From an uncultured Bacilli bacterium (GTDB taxonomy: Bacteria; Bacillota_I; Bacilli_A; RF39; UBA660): a stretch of DNA of 48,211 nucleotides. Below the pieces are notes generated by a model. It saw nothing but the letters and a program-made list of their open reading frames with translations, was not told the origin of the DNA and did not search any database. A program made the position numbers and the translations under genes. Of this stretch, positions 33,233 through 42,866 are shown in pieces. The first letter of the stretch is position 1, and each line of letters starts with the position of its first letter. The stretch is from contig CALVSY010000009.1 of assembly GCA_944359725.1 (NCBI GenBank), positions 1 through 48,211 on the forward strand, written 5' to 3'.

Positions 33233-36200
33233 CGACACTTTTTAATGATTCTATCATATCAATTTTCTTTAGTGAGTAATGGGTAATTAAGTTTACTATC
33301 AAAGTAAATACTATGGTTATTAACGCTGCCCCAATAAAGCTTAAGACGTTTATATGGCGAATGAACCTTACCATTTCTATTTCAACAGTATTAATTATTA
33401 TGTTAGTTAGAAAAACACCAAATAATAGTCCAAACGCTATACCTATTATGGTTAATATAATCGTTTCTTTGTTAATGTAGTTATCAACTTCTTTATGAGT
33501 AAAGCCAAGCACTTTAAGCGTTGCTATTTCTCTTTTTCTTTCACTTATGTTTATGTAAGATAAATTATAAAGTACAACGAATGATAAACAAGCTGATAAA
33601 ACAATTAAAATTACAACCACGCTATCAAGTGACTTTAACATATCATCAACCGTTCTTATCGTGCTTTCTGTTGAAATAACGGTCATTACCTCATCACTAT
33701 TTAAAAGATTTCTTGATATTTCATCTTCATACTTACTATTAGTTAGTTTAGTAAACATAACATTCGTACTATAATCACCAATGTTATTTTCATACGTCTT
33801 TTTATTCATGAAAACGTAGTGTCCAACGTAATTTTCACATATACCAGATACCGTAAGCTCATAACTTATACCATTTGCATCTTCAAACACAAGCTTATCA
33901 TTTACCTTAGTATTAGTTAGATCCGCTAATTTATCTGATATTATTATTTTATTGTCCTCTAAGTTTATCTTGTCCTTAGTATCAACATCGTTTAAATAAA
34001 GAATACCATTTAACTCATCTTCATTTTCAACGGTTAAAATATTAATACTATAACCATTTGATGTTCCGGTTGTTATATTAGTATCTAAATAACTTTTTAT
34101 ACGTTTATTATTAAACAATTCATCAATCTTTTCATTAGTTACGCCTTCATTTAAATACACCATGTTATCAAAATTAAACACGTTTTCATACTGATAAGTT
34201 GGTATGTCAACGATTGAATCTCTTATACCAAAGCCCGTAAGAATCAATCCGGTACATCCTAATATACCAACGATGGTCATAATAACTCTTTTTTTATCTC
34301 TAAAGATGTTTCTTACGATTACTTTATTAGAGAACTTTAATCTTTTCCATATGAATGGAATTTTTTCTAAAAGAACTCTTTTTCCATTAGCGGGAGCCTT
34401 TGGTCTCATTAGTTCAGATGGTTTTTCTTTTACTACCTTTCTTATTGTTAAAATAGTTGTACCACAAATACATACAAGCGCTATTAAGCATCCAATTATA
34501 ACATAAGTAAAGTTATAATTTATTTGATAAACCGGTATATCAAAGATTATCTTATAAATATTCCAAATGTATCTTGGAAGCAATAAAAATCCTAAAACTG
34601 AGCCAATAATGCATCCTAAAAAGCAAGCTAAAAAAGCGTATAAAATGTATTTTTTTCTAATGTGTTTATTACTAAATCCTAAAGATTTTAAAGTTCCAAT
34701 TTCTCCCCTATCATCTTCTACCATTCTAGACATTGAAATTAAACTAATTAAAATGGCAACAACATAGAAAATAGTTGGGAAAACCTTTGATAAGTTAGCA
34801 ATACTATCGCCATCATTAATAAACTCTTGGTAATTACTATCATCTAATCTATCATATACATACCAAGTACATTTAGGCATGTTTTCTAATTCTTTTTTAG
34901 CATCACTAATCTCATTTTCAAATAACGATCTACTGTTGTAATACTCCTGTAAATTAGAGTTATATAAATTTAAGTTGCTATTATAAGTTAAAAGTCCATT
35001 ATTATATGAAGCTAGTCCATTTTGATACTCATTATAATAATTAACATATAGACCGTAAGAATCATCATACTTATCTTTCATGCTATTATATAATTCTAAA
35101 CCAGAGGCATATTCTTTTTTAGCATTTTCTATTCTGTCTACAAAAGATGTAAGATCACTTATGTTACCTATGTTATCTCGATAAAGTTTTAATACTCCAA
35201 CTATCTTATCATAATTAGGAACGCTAGTTGGGATTAAATTAATTATCACATCTATGTTATTAGGATCATTAAAATAATTATTTTCAATTAAGTTAGCAAA
35301 AACATTTATAAAACCTACTATCAAATCATAGTTATCAGTATCTAAAGGAATACTATTTATAAGTTCATCACGAGTTATATCACCCTTTATGAAATCCGCC
35401 ATTTTATCATCAAAACCTAAAGCATATAACTCATCAATTGTATTTATAACATCATCGTAGTTTTCCAAATCTGTTGGCACCAAACTAATTATGATTGGCT
35501 TTGTTACTTCTTCATTATACAAAGTATCATCAAGCGTTAATAAATCATCATAAGTCATGTTATAAGGTGCTAACCTGTTATTAATTTCATTTATACCAGA
35601 ATCTATTTGTCTCTTAGCTTGTATAAGCTCTTTGTTTGCACTTTCTAACTCCGTTTTAAAAGTATCAAGTGATGCTTTATTAGTAGAAAGCTCATAACTT
35701 GCATTATCAAGCATGGTCTTTGTATCATCTAGTTTTTCTTTTCCATTATCTAACTGTAGTTTTGCGTTATCTAATTTTTGTTTAGCGTTATTTAACTCAT
35801 TTAATCCTTGATTTTCGTTTTTTATAATCTCGTTATTTAAAGCATCATAAATTTCTTCATATCTAATATCTTGTCCTGATTCTTTAACACTTTCAATTTC
35901 TTTTAACGCATCATTAATAAGATCATTATAACTATCAGAATTTGTAATTTCATCTTTAGCATTCTTCACGGTAACATAAGCCTCAGTATAATAATCAAGG
36001 TTAAAATTATCATCTAAAATATATGCATAATAATTTATTTTACCAGTTCCTAAGTTGGTGTTTCCCCTATTAGATGATGAATTTGCACTATTTATGTACA
36101 AAGGACTTTTAACAGTTCCAACGATTTTTAACTTGGTTTCTTTAAAACTATCATCATTTTCTATACTAACGTAATCACCAATTTTCAAATTATTACGCTC

Positions 36201-36611
36201 AAGCATAGCTTCTTCTACTAATATTTCGTTACTTTTTTTAGGTTTCTTGCCATCTGTTATCTTTATTTTATTAACATCATCATTTAATGATATTAACTTA
36301 ACAACCGACTCACTTTTTCCGGCGTTAATTAAAACGTCTTTTGATTTCGAACCATAAACATCTTCTACCAACTCTAATTTATTTATTTCACTTAATGATT
36401 CATCACTAAAACCAAGGGTAGAAATAAGTCTAACATCATAATAATTAGCATCATCATAATATTTATCTATCGAAGACATCATGCAAGGTGCAGCCATACT
36501 TATTCCAACAAAAACACCAACACCAAGCATACTCATTACAAGAAGTGATAGAAATCTTTTAAATGATGATTTAATTTCTCTAAAACATGTCGTGTTAATT
36601 CTATTTTTCAT
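33228..36611 (-). CDS. FtsX/MacB-type ABC transporter permease with long outside coiled coil
   Basis: 1127 residues from the ATG at 36611. There is one membrane helix near the start (about 20-40), then an ~600-residue outside region with a MacB-like periplasmic core. It includes long coiled-coil runs (about 250-330 and 480-560, Leu/Asn/Tyr-rich heptads). Two FtsX blocks follow: helices near 605-760 and again near 990-1120. Such permeases export or act as mechanotransmitters for lipids, peptides or wall hydrolases. The ATPase gene stops two bases upstream. Confidence 0.9.
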   Translation of the reverse strand: MKNRINTTCFREIKSSFKRFLSLLVMSMLGVGVFVGISMAAPCMMSSIDKYYDDANYYDVRLISTLGFSDESLSEINKLELVEDVYGSKSKDVLINAGKSESVVKLISLNDDVNKIKITDGKKPKKSNEILVEEAMLERNNLKIGDYVSIENDDSFKETKLKIVGTVKSPLYINSANSSSNRGNTNLGTGKINYYAYILDDNFNLDYYTEAYVTVKNAKDEITNSDSYNDLINDALKEIESVKESGQDIRYEEIYDALNNEIIKNENQGLNELNNAKQKLDNAKLQLDNGKEKLDDTKTMLDNASYELSTNKASLDTFKTELESANKELIQAKRQIDSGINEINNRLAPYNMTYDDLLTLDDTLYNEEVTKPIIISLVPTDLENYDDVINTIDELYALGFDDKMADFIKGDITRDELINSIPLDTDNYDLIVGFINVFANLIENNYFNDPNNIDVIINLIPTSVPNYDKIVGVLKLYRDNIGNISDLTSFVDRIENAKKEYASGLELYNSMKDKYDDSYGLYVNYYNEYQNGLASYNNGLLTYNSNLNLYNSNLQEYYNSRSLFENEISDAKKELENMPKCTWYVYDRLDDSNYQEFINDGDSIANLSKVFPTIFYVVAILISLISMSRMVEDDRGEIGTLKSLGFSNKHIRKKYILYAFLACFLGCIIGSVLGFLLLPRYIWNIYKIIFDIPVYQINYNFTYVIIGCLIALVCICGTTILTIRKVVKEKPSELMRPKAPANGKRVLLEKIPFIWKRLKFSNKVIVRNIFRDKKRVIMTIVGILGCTGLILTGFGIRDSIVDIPTYQYENVFNFDNMVYLNEGVTNEKIDELFNNKRIKSYLDTNITTGTSNGYSINILTVENEDELNGILYLNDVDTKDKINLEDNKIIISDKLADLTNTKVNDKLVFEDANGISYELTVSGICENYVGHYVFMNKKTYENNIGDYSTNVMFTKLTNSKYEDEISRNLLNSDEVMTVISTESTIRTVDDMLKSLDSVVVILIVLSACLSFVVLYNLSYINISERKREIATLKVLGFTHKEVDNYINKETIILTIIGIAFGLLFGVFLTNIIINTVEIEMVRFIRHINVLSFIGAALITIVFTLIVNLITHYSLKKIDMIESLKSVE

Positions 36612-36613
36612 AA

Positions 36614-37315
36614 TTACCACTCTATTTCATCAATGCTTTTTGGTTTTTTATTTATTATAACATCACTTACACTACCGTTTTTAAACTTTATAATCTTATC
36701 AGCCATAGGTGCTATCGCAGCATTATGAGTAATTATAATTACGGTCATATGTTCTTTTCTTGATGTTTCTTCAAGTAATTTTAATATTTGTTTACCAGTT
36801 TTATAATCAAGTGCTCCAGTTGGTTCATCACATAAAAGAAGTTTAGGGTTTTTAGCAATTGCACGAGCGATTGCAACACGCTGTTGTTCTCCTCCTGATA
36901 ATTGAGAAGGAAAATTATCAATTCTGTTTTTTAAACCTACCTTGTTAAGGATTGTCTTAGGATCCAAGTGATCCTTACATAATTGTACTGCTAGTTCAAC
37001 ATTTTCAAGGGCAGTTAGGTTTTGCACCAAATTGTAAAATTGAAAAACAAAGCCAATGTTATTTCTACGGTACATTATTAAATCTTTTTCACTGTAGCTA
37101 GTAATGTCTTTACCATCTACTAACACCGTTCCACTAGTTGCCGTATCCATTCCACCTAGTATGTTTAAGCATGTTGTTTTTCCTGCTCCTGATGGACCTA
37201 GTATTACAACTAGTTCTCCCTTTTCTATTTCAAAAGAAGTTTTATTTAAAGCTTTTATTTTTACTTCACCCATTTGGTATACTTTATTTATGTTTTTAAA
37301 TTCGATATAAGCCAC
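36614..37315 (-). CDS. MacB/LolD-type ABC transporter ATPase
   Basis: 233 residues if started at the GTG at 37315, which sits 8 bases after AAGG; an ATG at 37324 is possible but almost touches the site. Walker A is GPSGAGKT (40-47), signature LSGGEQQ (139-145), Walker [13 protein letters not shown]. It powers the permease at 33228. The pair is an operon with its own TATAAT box just upstream. Confidence 0.93.
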   Translation of the reverse strand: MAYIEFKNINKVYQMGEVKIKALNKTSFEIEKGELVVILGPSGAGKTTCLNILGGMDTATSGTVLVDGKDITSYSEKDLIMYRRNNIGFVFQFYNLVQNLTALENVELAVQLCKDHLDPKTILNKVGLKNRIDNFPSQLSGGEQQRVAIARAIAKNPKLLLCDEPTGALDYKTGKQILKLLEETSRKEHMTVIIITHNAAIAPMADKIIKFKNGSVSDVIINKKPKSIDEIEW

Positions 37316-37402
37316 TTCATCCACCTTCTTAATGTTATATTATATAATAAAAAACGTTATTTTTCACTATTTTTTCTAAATATTAATTATTTTTAATAAA
37401 AT

Positions 37403-37445
37403 AAAATGAACACCATAACTAACTTCTTTTTTTGGTGTTCATTTT
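37403..37445 (-). terminator. Terminator overlapping the 3' end of the gene at 37419
   Basis: AAAATGAACACCA and TGGTGTTCATTTT form a 13-bp stem. On the - strand an ATTTTATTTTATT tail follows. The first arm is coding sequence. Confidence 0.8.
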
Positions 37446-37979
37446 AATCTTCTTAGTATTACCAAGTTCTTGATAATATTCTTTTAGTATGTTAACATGT
37501 TCGTTTAATAACGTTTTAACGCTTTGCCTTTTTGAAATATCACTTTTAATTCTTCTTTGATAATCTTTTAACATTGGTAACACGTAAGAAGAAGTGCTTT
37601 TTGCATATAAATTAAATCTTTCTTGTAAATATGGTAATCTATAGTAATAAAAGTCATAACTATCAACCATATAATTAAATATGTTTTCATTATTATTTAA
37701 ATCTTGCTCTATCGTACAAAAAACATCACCTGGCCTTAATTCATCACTAGCGTTACAAAATGGGTAAAACTTACCATCTTCCATTTGATACACATTATAT
37801 TTACTAGCAGATATACAATCAATGCAATTATCATCATCTCTTGCTACAATCACCTTAGTTAAAGGAACATAAATATCTTTTTCATCATAAAAGCCTTCAT
37901 AAATTCTAAGTTCTGCAACTGATAGTTTCTCATTTAAAGCATCTTTATTATCTTGCACAGCATTTTTATTTTTCTTCAT
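37419..37979 (-). CDS. Unknown soluble protein
   Basis: 186 residues behind AAGGAGG. Charged at both ends, with a beta-rich middle (LTKVIVARDDDNCIDCISASKYNVYQMEDG) and a helical basic C-terminus. A Cys pair (CIDC) sits near 53-56. No signal peptide and no domain I recognise. It is a single-gene unit with its own terminator, upstream of the ABC operon on the same strand. Confidence 0.6.
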   Translation of the reverse strand: MKKNKNAVQDNKDALNEKLSVAELRIYEGFYDEKDIYVPLTKVIVARDDDNCIDCISASKYNVYQMEDGKFYPFCNASDELRPGDVFCTIEQDLNNNENIFNYMVDSYDFYYYRLPYLQERFNLYAKSTSSYVLPMLKDYQRRIKSDISKRQSVKTLLNEHVNILKEYYQELGNTKKIKMNTKKRS

Positions 37980-38073
37980 TTTTACACCCTCCTTTTTTAG
38001 CGTGCTTTACCATTCTATAACATGTATATGACAAAATCAAGATTAATTTTAAAAAAAACAGATAAAATTTACT

Positions 38074-38541
38074 TTACCTGTTTAAAATGTAAATACCTAA
38101 ATTTAAGAAACCTGCAAATAATATCCACAAAACATAAGGAATATTTAGATACGCTGCCGTTTTATCTATTTTATAAAACTTTACAATCATAATAATAACT
38201 ATTGCCAAAAGAAGAATAATCCAGATAAACGAAAATAAATAAGCACTAAATCCAAAGAATATCAAACTCCAAAGTGAGTTAATGATAAGCTGGATACCGT
38301 ACCAAATAATAGCGTTATCCTTATTCTTATCATCCTTAGTTGTTATTATATAGCAAGATATACTCATAAGTAAGTAAATAATGCTCCATACTACTGGAAA
38401 AAGTACTCCTGGTACGTTTATCGGCTTTTTTAGTTCCTTAAAAGTATCCATGTTATTCATCGTAAAGAAACTAAAAAACGAGCCAACTATAAAAGTAATT
38501 ATAATAATGATTATTAATCTTTTCCAGTTTATTTTTTTCAC
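38074..38541 (-). CDS. tspO: TspO/MBR family tryptophan-rich sensory protein
   Basis: 155 residues with a GTG start behind CTGGTGAT and five membrane helices. Family marks are VLFPVVWSIIYLLM near 46-59, NSLWSLIFFGFSAY near 88-101 and NIPYVLWILFAGFLNLGIYILN at the end. TspO binds porphyrins or related ligands and affects stress responses. No tetrapyrrole genes are nearby. It is monocistronic. Confidence 0.92.
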   Translation of the reverse strand: MKKINWKRLIIIIIITFIVGSFFSFFTMNNMDTFKELKKPINVPGVLFPVVWSIIYLLMSISCYIITTKDDKNKDNAIIWYGIQLIINSLWSLIFFGFSAYLFSFIWIILLLAIVIIMIVKFYKIDKTAAYLNIPYVLWILFAGFLNLGIYILNR

Positions 38542-38578
38542 GTTATCACCAGTATTATTCTAGGTAGTTTTTCAAAAT

Positions 38579-39274
38579 TTATGCTTCATAAAACTCTTTT
38601 AAAAATTTATACGTAATTCGCTGTGATATTTTAGATGACTCATCATCATATAAATTAAACTGTTTTATACCGTTATTATTCGCAAAATTAGAAACCACTT
38701 TAATACAAGCATAAGAAATGTTATTTACAAAGCAAAATTCACCTACGCTACCGCACTCACAGTCTACTGCTGATGCATTATACTCTCTTCTTATGCTGTT
38801 TGCTAAACTATAATTTGAAACAAACATATCAGAAGTTGCTATTAAATCATTTGAATAGCTAACGCCAGAAGTATTTGATGCTCTTTTTAAGCAATCATTT
38901 ATATCATCATTCGTTTTATAAATACCCTTACTTAGTTTTGGGATAACGCCTTGCAAGTACCCATTTGGCATAAAATCAACGTCGAACTCCAAAGAAGAAT
39001 GTGGTATTATCGCGGTAAAAATATCATTTGTATCACTTACACTACCACAAGTACCAATGACAAGTACCGCTTTTACTTTATATTTTTCACATATGTATCT
39101 TAAAGAACTTCCTATGTTTACCTTTCCATAACCAGTTACCAATAATAAAAACTCATGATCCTTATAATTACATTTATAAAGCTCGGTTTTATTAGGACTT
39201 AGCTCCTTAGAAAAGGTAAGTTTTTCCAATAACTCATTTATATAACACCTATCAGATGCCACAATTGCTAACAT
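38579..39274 (-). CDS. Nucleoside phosphorylase-fold protein, MTA/SAH nucleosidase-like
   Basis: 231 residues behind AAGGAGG. GYGKVNIGSS (48-57), VLVIGTCGSV (70-79), ATSDMFVSN (146-154) and AVDCECGSVGEFC (169-181) follow the MtnN layout, with E173 as the nucleoside-binding Glu. The catalytic Asp of MtnN (SD in the RxxSDxAD block) is Asn here (N196 in KVVSNFANN), and the preceding Met is Cys. Activity is therefore doubtful or altered. It might be a phosphorylase relative or a ligand-binding homologue. Confidence 0.72.
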   Translation of the reverse strand: MLAIVASDRCYINELLEKLTFSKELSPNKTELYKCNYKDHEFLLLVTGYGKVNIGSSLRYICEKYKVKAVLVIGTCGSVSDTNDIFTAIIPHSSLEFDVDFMPNGYLQGVIPKLSKGIYKTNDDINDCLKRASNTSGVSYSNDLIATSDMFVSNYSLANSIRREYNASAVDCECGSVGEFCFVNNISYACIKVVSNFANNNGIKQFNLYDDESSKISQRITYKFLKEFYEA

Positions 39275-39355
39275 AATTTTAACCTCCTTACTAATGTATA
39301 TTTGTTTTATTTCATAAATATTTACATAAAATTATTTTAGGAAAGGACTGATTTT

Positions 39356-40714
39356 ATGGCATATAAAGTTGCGGTTGATGCATCAAATAATAATATTTCT
39401 TCTAACGGAATAACGGAAAACAATTATACCTTTGAAGTTTCAAAATACATAAATGATAGATTAAATAACCTTGGAATAGAAAGCTTTTTAGTTAGAGGTG
39501 AGAATGATACTTTAACCGATGAAGAAAAGATAAACATAATAAAAGAACGGTACGGAACAGGAAATAACATAATAGTAATTTCAAACAGGTTAAGAAATAC
39601 TGGCGATGCTGGAATAGAGATAATGTACCCACTTAGAAACAATAGTAGGTTAGCATCTGAAATAGCTAAAGACTTAGAAAGCGTAGGAGCAACTGTTCTT
39701 AAATATTACCAGTTAAGAAACGAAGAAGATACCGCTCTTGATGATGATTATTTAATTAGAAATACCAAAAACAATCAAACAATAGTAATTGATTATGGAA
39801 ATATATCTAATAGTAGTGATGCTAATTTTTTAAAGGATAACAAAAACGTTCTTGCAGAAGCAGTGGTAAAAGCTATTGCAGAATACGCTAACATAACTTA
39901 CCTTCCAGAAAACTTAGAAGGATATTACATCGTTAAGTCTGGAGATAGTCTTTGGTCTATTGCAAGTAAGTATAACACCACTGTAAGTAATTTAAAATCG
40001 TTAAACAATTTATCATCTAACACCCTTCAAATAGGACAACTTTTAAAATTACCAACAAGTAATAGTGAAAATAATACTGAGGATAATCAAAATACTTATA
40101 CAGTTAAAAGTGGTGATAGCTTGTGGAGTATTGCAAATAAATATGGTACTACCGTTGATGAACTAAAAAGCATTAATAATTTATCTTCTAATCTTTTATC
40201 AATTGGGCAAGTATTAAGATTACCAACAAGTAATGATCAAAGTGCAAGCGAAAATCAAAATACATACGTAGTAAAAAAAGGAGATAGCTTATGGATAATC
40301 GCAAACAATTATAACACTACCGTTGATGAGTTAAAACGTTTAAATAACTTATCATCTAATCTATTATCCATCGGACAAGTGTTAATACTTCCTGGAAGTA
40401 ATCAAACTCAAGGCGCTAATAAAATTACTTATACGGTTAAAAAAGGAGATAGCTTATGGAAACTAGCTAATACATATGACACAACGATAGACATGATAAA
40501 AAACGCTAATAACTTATCTTCTAATACTCTTCAAATAGGGCAAACACTAATAATACCAACCACAAGTAAATATACTACTTATACGGTTAAAAAAGGAGAC
40601 AGTTTATGGCTAATTGCAAACAACTATAACACTAGTGTAGATGAAATTAAAAAGTTAAATAATCTTACTTCCAACACCCTTCAAATAGGACAAAAATTAT
40701 CGATACCAGCTTAA
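39356..40714 (+). CDS. LysM protein with degenerate amidase_3 domain
   Basis: 452 residues. An N-terminal domain of ~180 residues aligns with amidase_3 but has lost its zinc ligands: DASNNN replaces DPGHGG, SNRLRN replaces SNHxNA, and DYGN replaces the final EYAF. Five LysM repeats follow (each YxVKxGDSLWxIA...LP), which bind glycan strands. There is no signal peptide. It is likely a non-catalytic wall-binding relative of the amidase remnant at 41465, whose domain order it shares. Confidence 0.85.
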   Translation: MAYKVAVDASNNNISSNGITENNYTFEVSKYINDRLNNLGIESFLVRGENDTLTDEEKINIIKERYGTGNNIIVISNRLRNTGDAGIEIMYPLRNNSRLASEIAKDLESVGATVLKYYQLRNEEDTALDDDYLIRNTKNNQTIVIDYGNISNSSDANFLKDNKNVLAEAVVKAIAEYANITYLPENLEGYYIVKSGDSLWSIASKYNTTVSNLKSLNNLSSNTLQIGQLLKLPTSNSENNTEDNQNTYTVKSGDSLWSIANKYGTTVDELKSINNLSSNLLSIGQVLRLPTSNDQSASENQNTYVVKKGDSLWIIANNYNTTVDELKRLNNLSSNLLSIGQVLILPGSNQTQGANKITYTVKKGDSLWKLANTYDTTIDMIKNANNLSSNTLQIGQTLIIPTTSKYTTYTVKKGDSLWLIANNYNTSVDEIKKLNNLTSNTLQIGQKLSIPA

Positions 40715-40768
40715 TTTAATATTTTTTAATCATTATTTATGTTATTATATAAATAATGAGGTGAAATC

Positions 40769-40969
40769 ATGACTTTTGATAAACAAGTAGAAGAAGCTAA
40801 AAAAAATAAATTAAAAGCAAGAATAACAAGAGACGTTGTGTTCATTATTTTGGGTATTACCTTTTTGGCAATATCGATTGTTATGTCTGTAATAGAAAAA
40901 AATAATGAAGAAAATAAAAATAACGATAATAATAAAGAAGTTATTACCACAGAAAAACAAAGCGATTAA
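40769..40969 (+). CDS. Small single-pass membrane protein
   Basis: 66 residues with a good AGGTGAAAT site. A charged N-terminus precedes one membrane helix (about 25-43) and an Asn/Glu-rich outside tail. A 10-bp inverted repeat (CATTATTTAT/ATAAATAATG) precedes the RBS. It stands between two wall-protein genes and its function is unknown. Confidence 0.65.
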   Translation: MTFDKQVEEAKKNKLKARITRDVVFIILGITFLAISIVMSVIEKNNEENKNNDNNKEVITTEKQSD

Positions 40970-41008
40970 CCATAAATTATATTGCATATAATAAATTAGG
41001 TGATATAA

Positions 41009-41434
41009 ATGATTGTTAAATATACAGATAAAGAGCTTGATTTACTAGCAAGACTAATGCGAGCTGAGGCCTTAGGAGAAGGTAACCTTGGAATGCTTAT
41101 GGTTGGTAACGTTGGTATTAACCGGGTAATAGCTAATTGTTTAGATTTTAAAAACGTACGCTCGATTGAAGATATGGTATATCAATCACCTGGAGGATTC
41201 TCTGGAACAAACAGTGCTCTTTTTCAAAGCTCCTCAACAACTGCTGAAAAAAACTTAGCTAAAAGAGTTATAAGAGGAGAATATTTTCATCCAGCTACCA
41301 ACGCTTTATGGTTTTATGCACCGGGTTCTGGAAACAGTTGCCAGACTACTTGGTATAATCAAGCAAACGCAGGAAGATATAAAAATCACTGTTTTTATGA
41401 GCCAGCTAGTGGCGTATGTAAAGAATTACACTAA
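41009..41434 (+). CDS. SleB/CwlJ-type cell-wall hydrolase
   Basis: 141 residues, only the hydrolase_2 domain. ARLMRAEALGEGNLGMLMVGNVGINRV near 14-40 holds the conserved Glu. TNALWFYAPG near 105-114 is the second conserved block. Such enzymes are lytic transglycosylase-like and are known in spore germination, but stand-alone copies also occur in non-sporulating bacteria. There is no signal peptide. It ends at a strong terminator shared with the converging amidase remnant. Confidence 0.88.
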   Translation: MIVKYTDKELDLLARLMRAEALGEGNLGMLMVGNVGINRVIANCLDFKNVRSIEDMVYQSPGGFSGTNSALFQSSSTTAEKNLAKRVIRGEYFHPATNALWFYAPGSGNSCQTTWYNQANAGRYKNHCFYEPASGVCKELH

Positions 41435-41466
41435 AAAAACTTATCAAGAAAAGATAAGTTTTTTTT
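41433..41466. terminator. Bidirectional terminator between convergent wall genes
   Basis: AAAAAACTTATC and GATAAGTTTTTT form a 12-bp stem with a 7-base loop. It overlaps both stop codons. Confidence 0.88.
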
Positions 41467-42865
41467 ATGGAATAATTAAGGTTTGACCAATATTTAAAAT
41501 ATCACTGTTTAAATTATTAATCATTCTAATTTGATTTATACTAACCCCAAATCTATTTGCAATACTCCAAAGACTATCTCCTTTTTGAACTACGTATAAA
41601 TTAGACGTATTAGAATTAGTTGCATTAGTAGGTATTGTTAAAACCTGACCAATTGTTAGAATGTTACTTGTTAAATTATTAGCATTTTTAATATCATCTA
41701 CTGATATGCCATACATTCTAGAAATCGAATATAACGAATCTCCGTTTTGAACAACATAAGTGTTATTAGTTGTCATATCATCTTTTCCCGTACTTTCAGG
41801 ATCAGCTGGTATTATAAGTTGTTGTCCAATAGTTAAAACTGAGCTTGTTAAATTATTTTTATTAATTATTGCGTTAGGTGTAGTATCATATCTAAGTGCT
41901 ATTGAATACAAAGTATCGCCACTTTTTACAACATAAACTGTATCACTAGTAGAACTTGGGTTTTCCTGTAAATCACCAGAATTTGGAATTTGTAGAATTT
42001 GTCCTACATAAATAGTATTTGTATCTAAATCATTTAGGTTTGCAATTTCATCAACCGTAGTGTTATTAGCATTTGCAATAGACCATAAACTGTCTCCTTT
42101 TTGAACCACGTAAGTTACGTTTGTTTGATCAGATGGTGCAGCTCCTGGTATCACTAACTTTTGTCCAACATTTATTAAATTAGAAGTTAAGTTATTAGCA
42201 CTTTTTATCTCATCAACCCCAACGTTAAACCTTTTTGCAATACTCCACAAGCTATCTCCCTTTTGCACTGTATAAGTATCATTTACCGTGTTACCTCCTG
42301 GTGCCACATAATTATATCCTTTATATTCAGCAACCGCTTTAACAACTGCCTCAGCCCATTTTTCCCAATCATTTTTTATTTGATTCCTATCATCCTTAGT
42401 AGAATCTAAAAACGCATACTCAACTAAAACAGATTCTGCTGGAGATGTATTTCTTATTATATAATAATAATCTTTTGATGAGTTAGATGGTAATTTTCTT
42501 TGATACCATTTTCTTATGTTTTGACCTGTTGCTTCAATATTATCTAATATACTTTTAGCTAAAGTATCATCATTTCTTAGAGCGTATACAACCTCTGCGC
42601 CATCGCCACCACCGGCGTTTAAGTGATTAGAAATAACTATGTCATCACTACTTGCAACATAAGGTTTTATCGTATTTATTCTATCAGTTGGATTCAAAGT
42701 AGTATCAGTTGTTCTTGTAATAAACGTTGGTATTCCAAGCTCTTTAAACCTGTTATACATGTAATTTGAAATCTTTAAAGTATATTCTTTTTCAATTATA
42801 TCACCGCTAGATGATCCAGGATCGGTGCCACCGTGTCCAGGATACGTGTTAGCAAGGTAACTAAT
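41465..42865 (-). pseudogene. LysM N-acetylmuramoyl-L-alanine amidase, 5' end cut off by an integrated element
   Basis: The frame is open from 42865 leftward and reads ISYLANTYPGHGGTDPG before the first internal ATG at 42760. PGHGG carries the first zinc His. SNHLNAGGGDGAEVV gives the second His and VLVEYAFLDS the catalytic Glu. Five LysM repeats follow. The native start (about ten codons, judged by the relative at 39356) is missing because the serine-recombinase element begins here. No RBS or start precedes the motif, so the gene is silent while the element is integrated, unless the element supplies one. Confidence 0.82.
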
Positions 42866-42866
42866 C
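42830..42866. other. Left attachment junction of the serine-recombinase element
   Basis: The recombinase stop (42861-42863) and the broken amidase frame meet here. The switch lies at or just before the codons for YPGHGG (about 42830-42846). The exact crossover dinucleotide cannot be set without the other end. Confidence 0.6.

Noticed and set aside
39900..42300. Repeated sequence in the two LysM genes as a CRISPR or satellite array
   Set aside because: The periodicity is that of LysM protein domains in open frames, with diverged nucleotides and no spacers.
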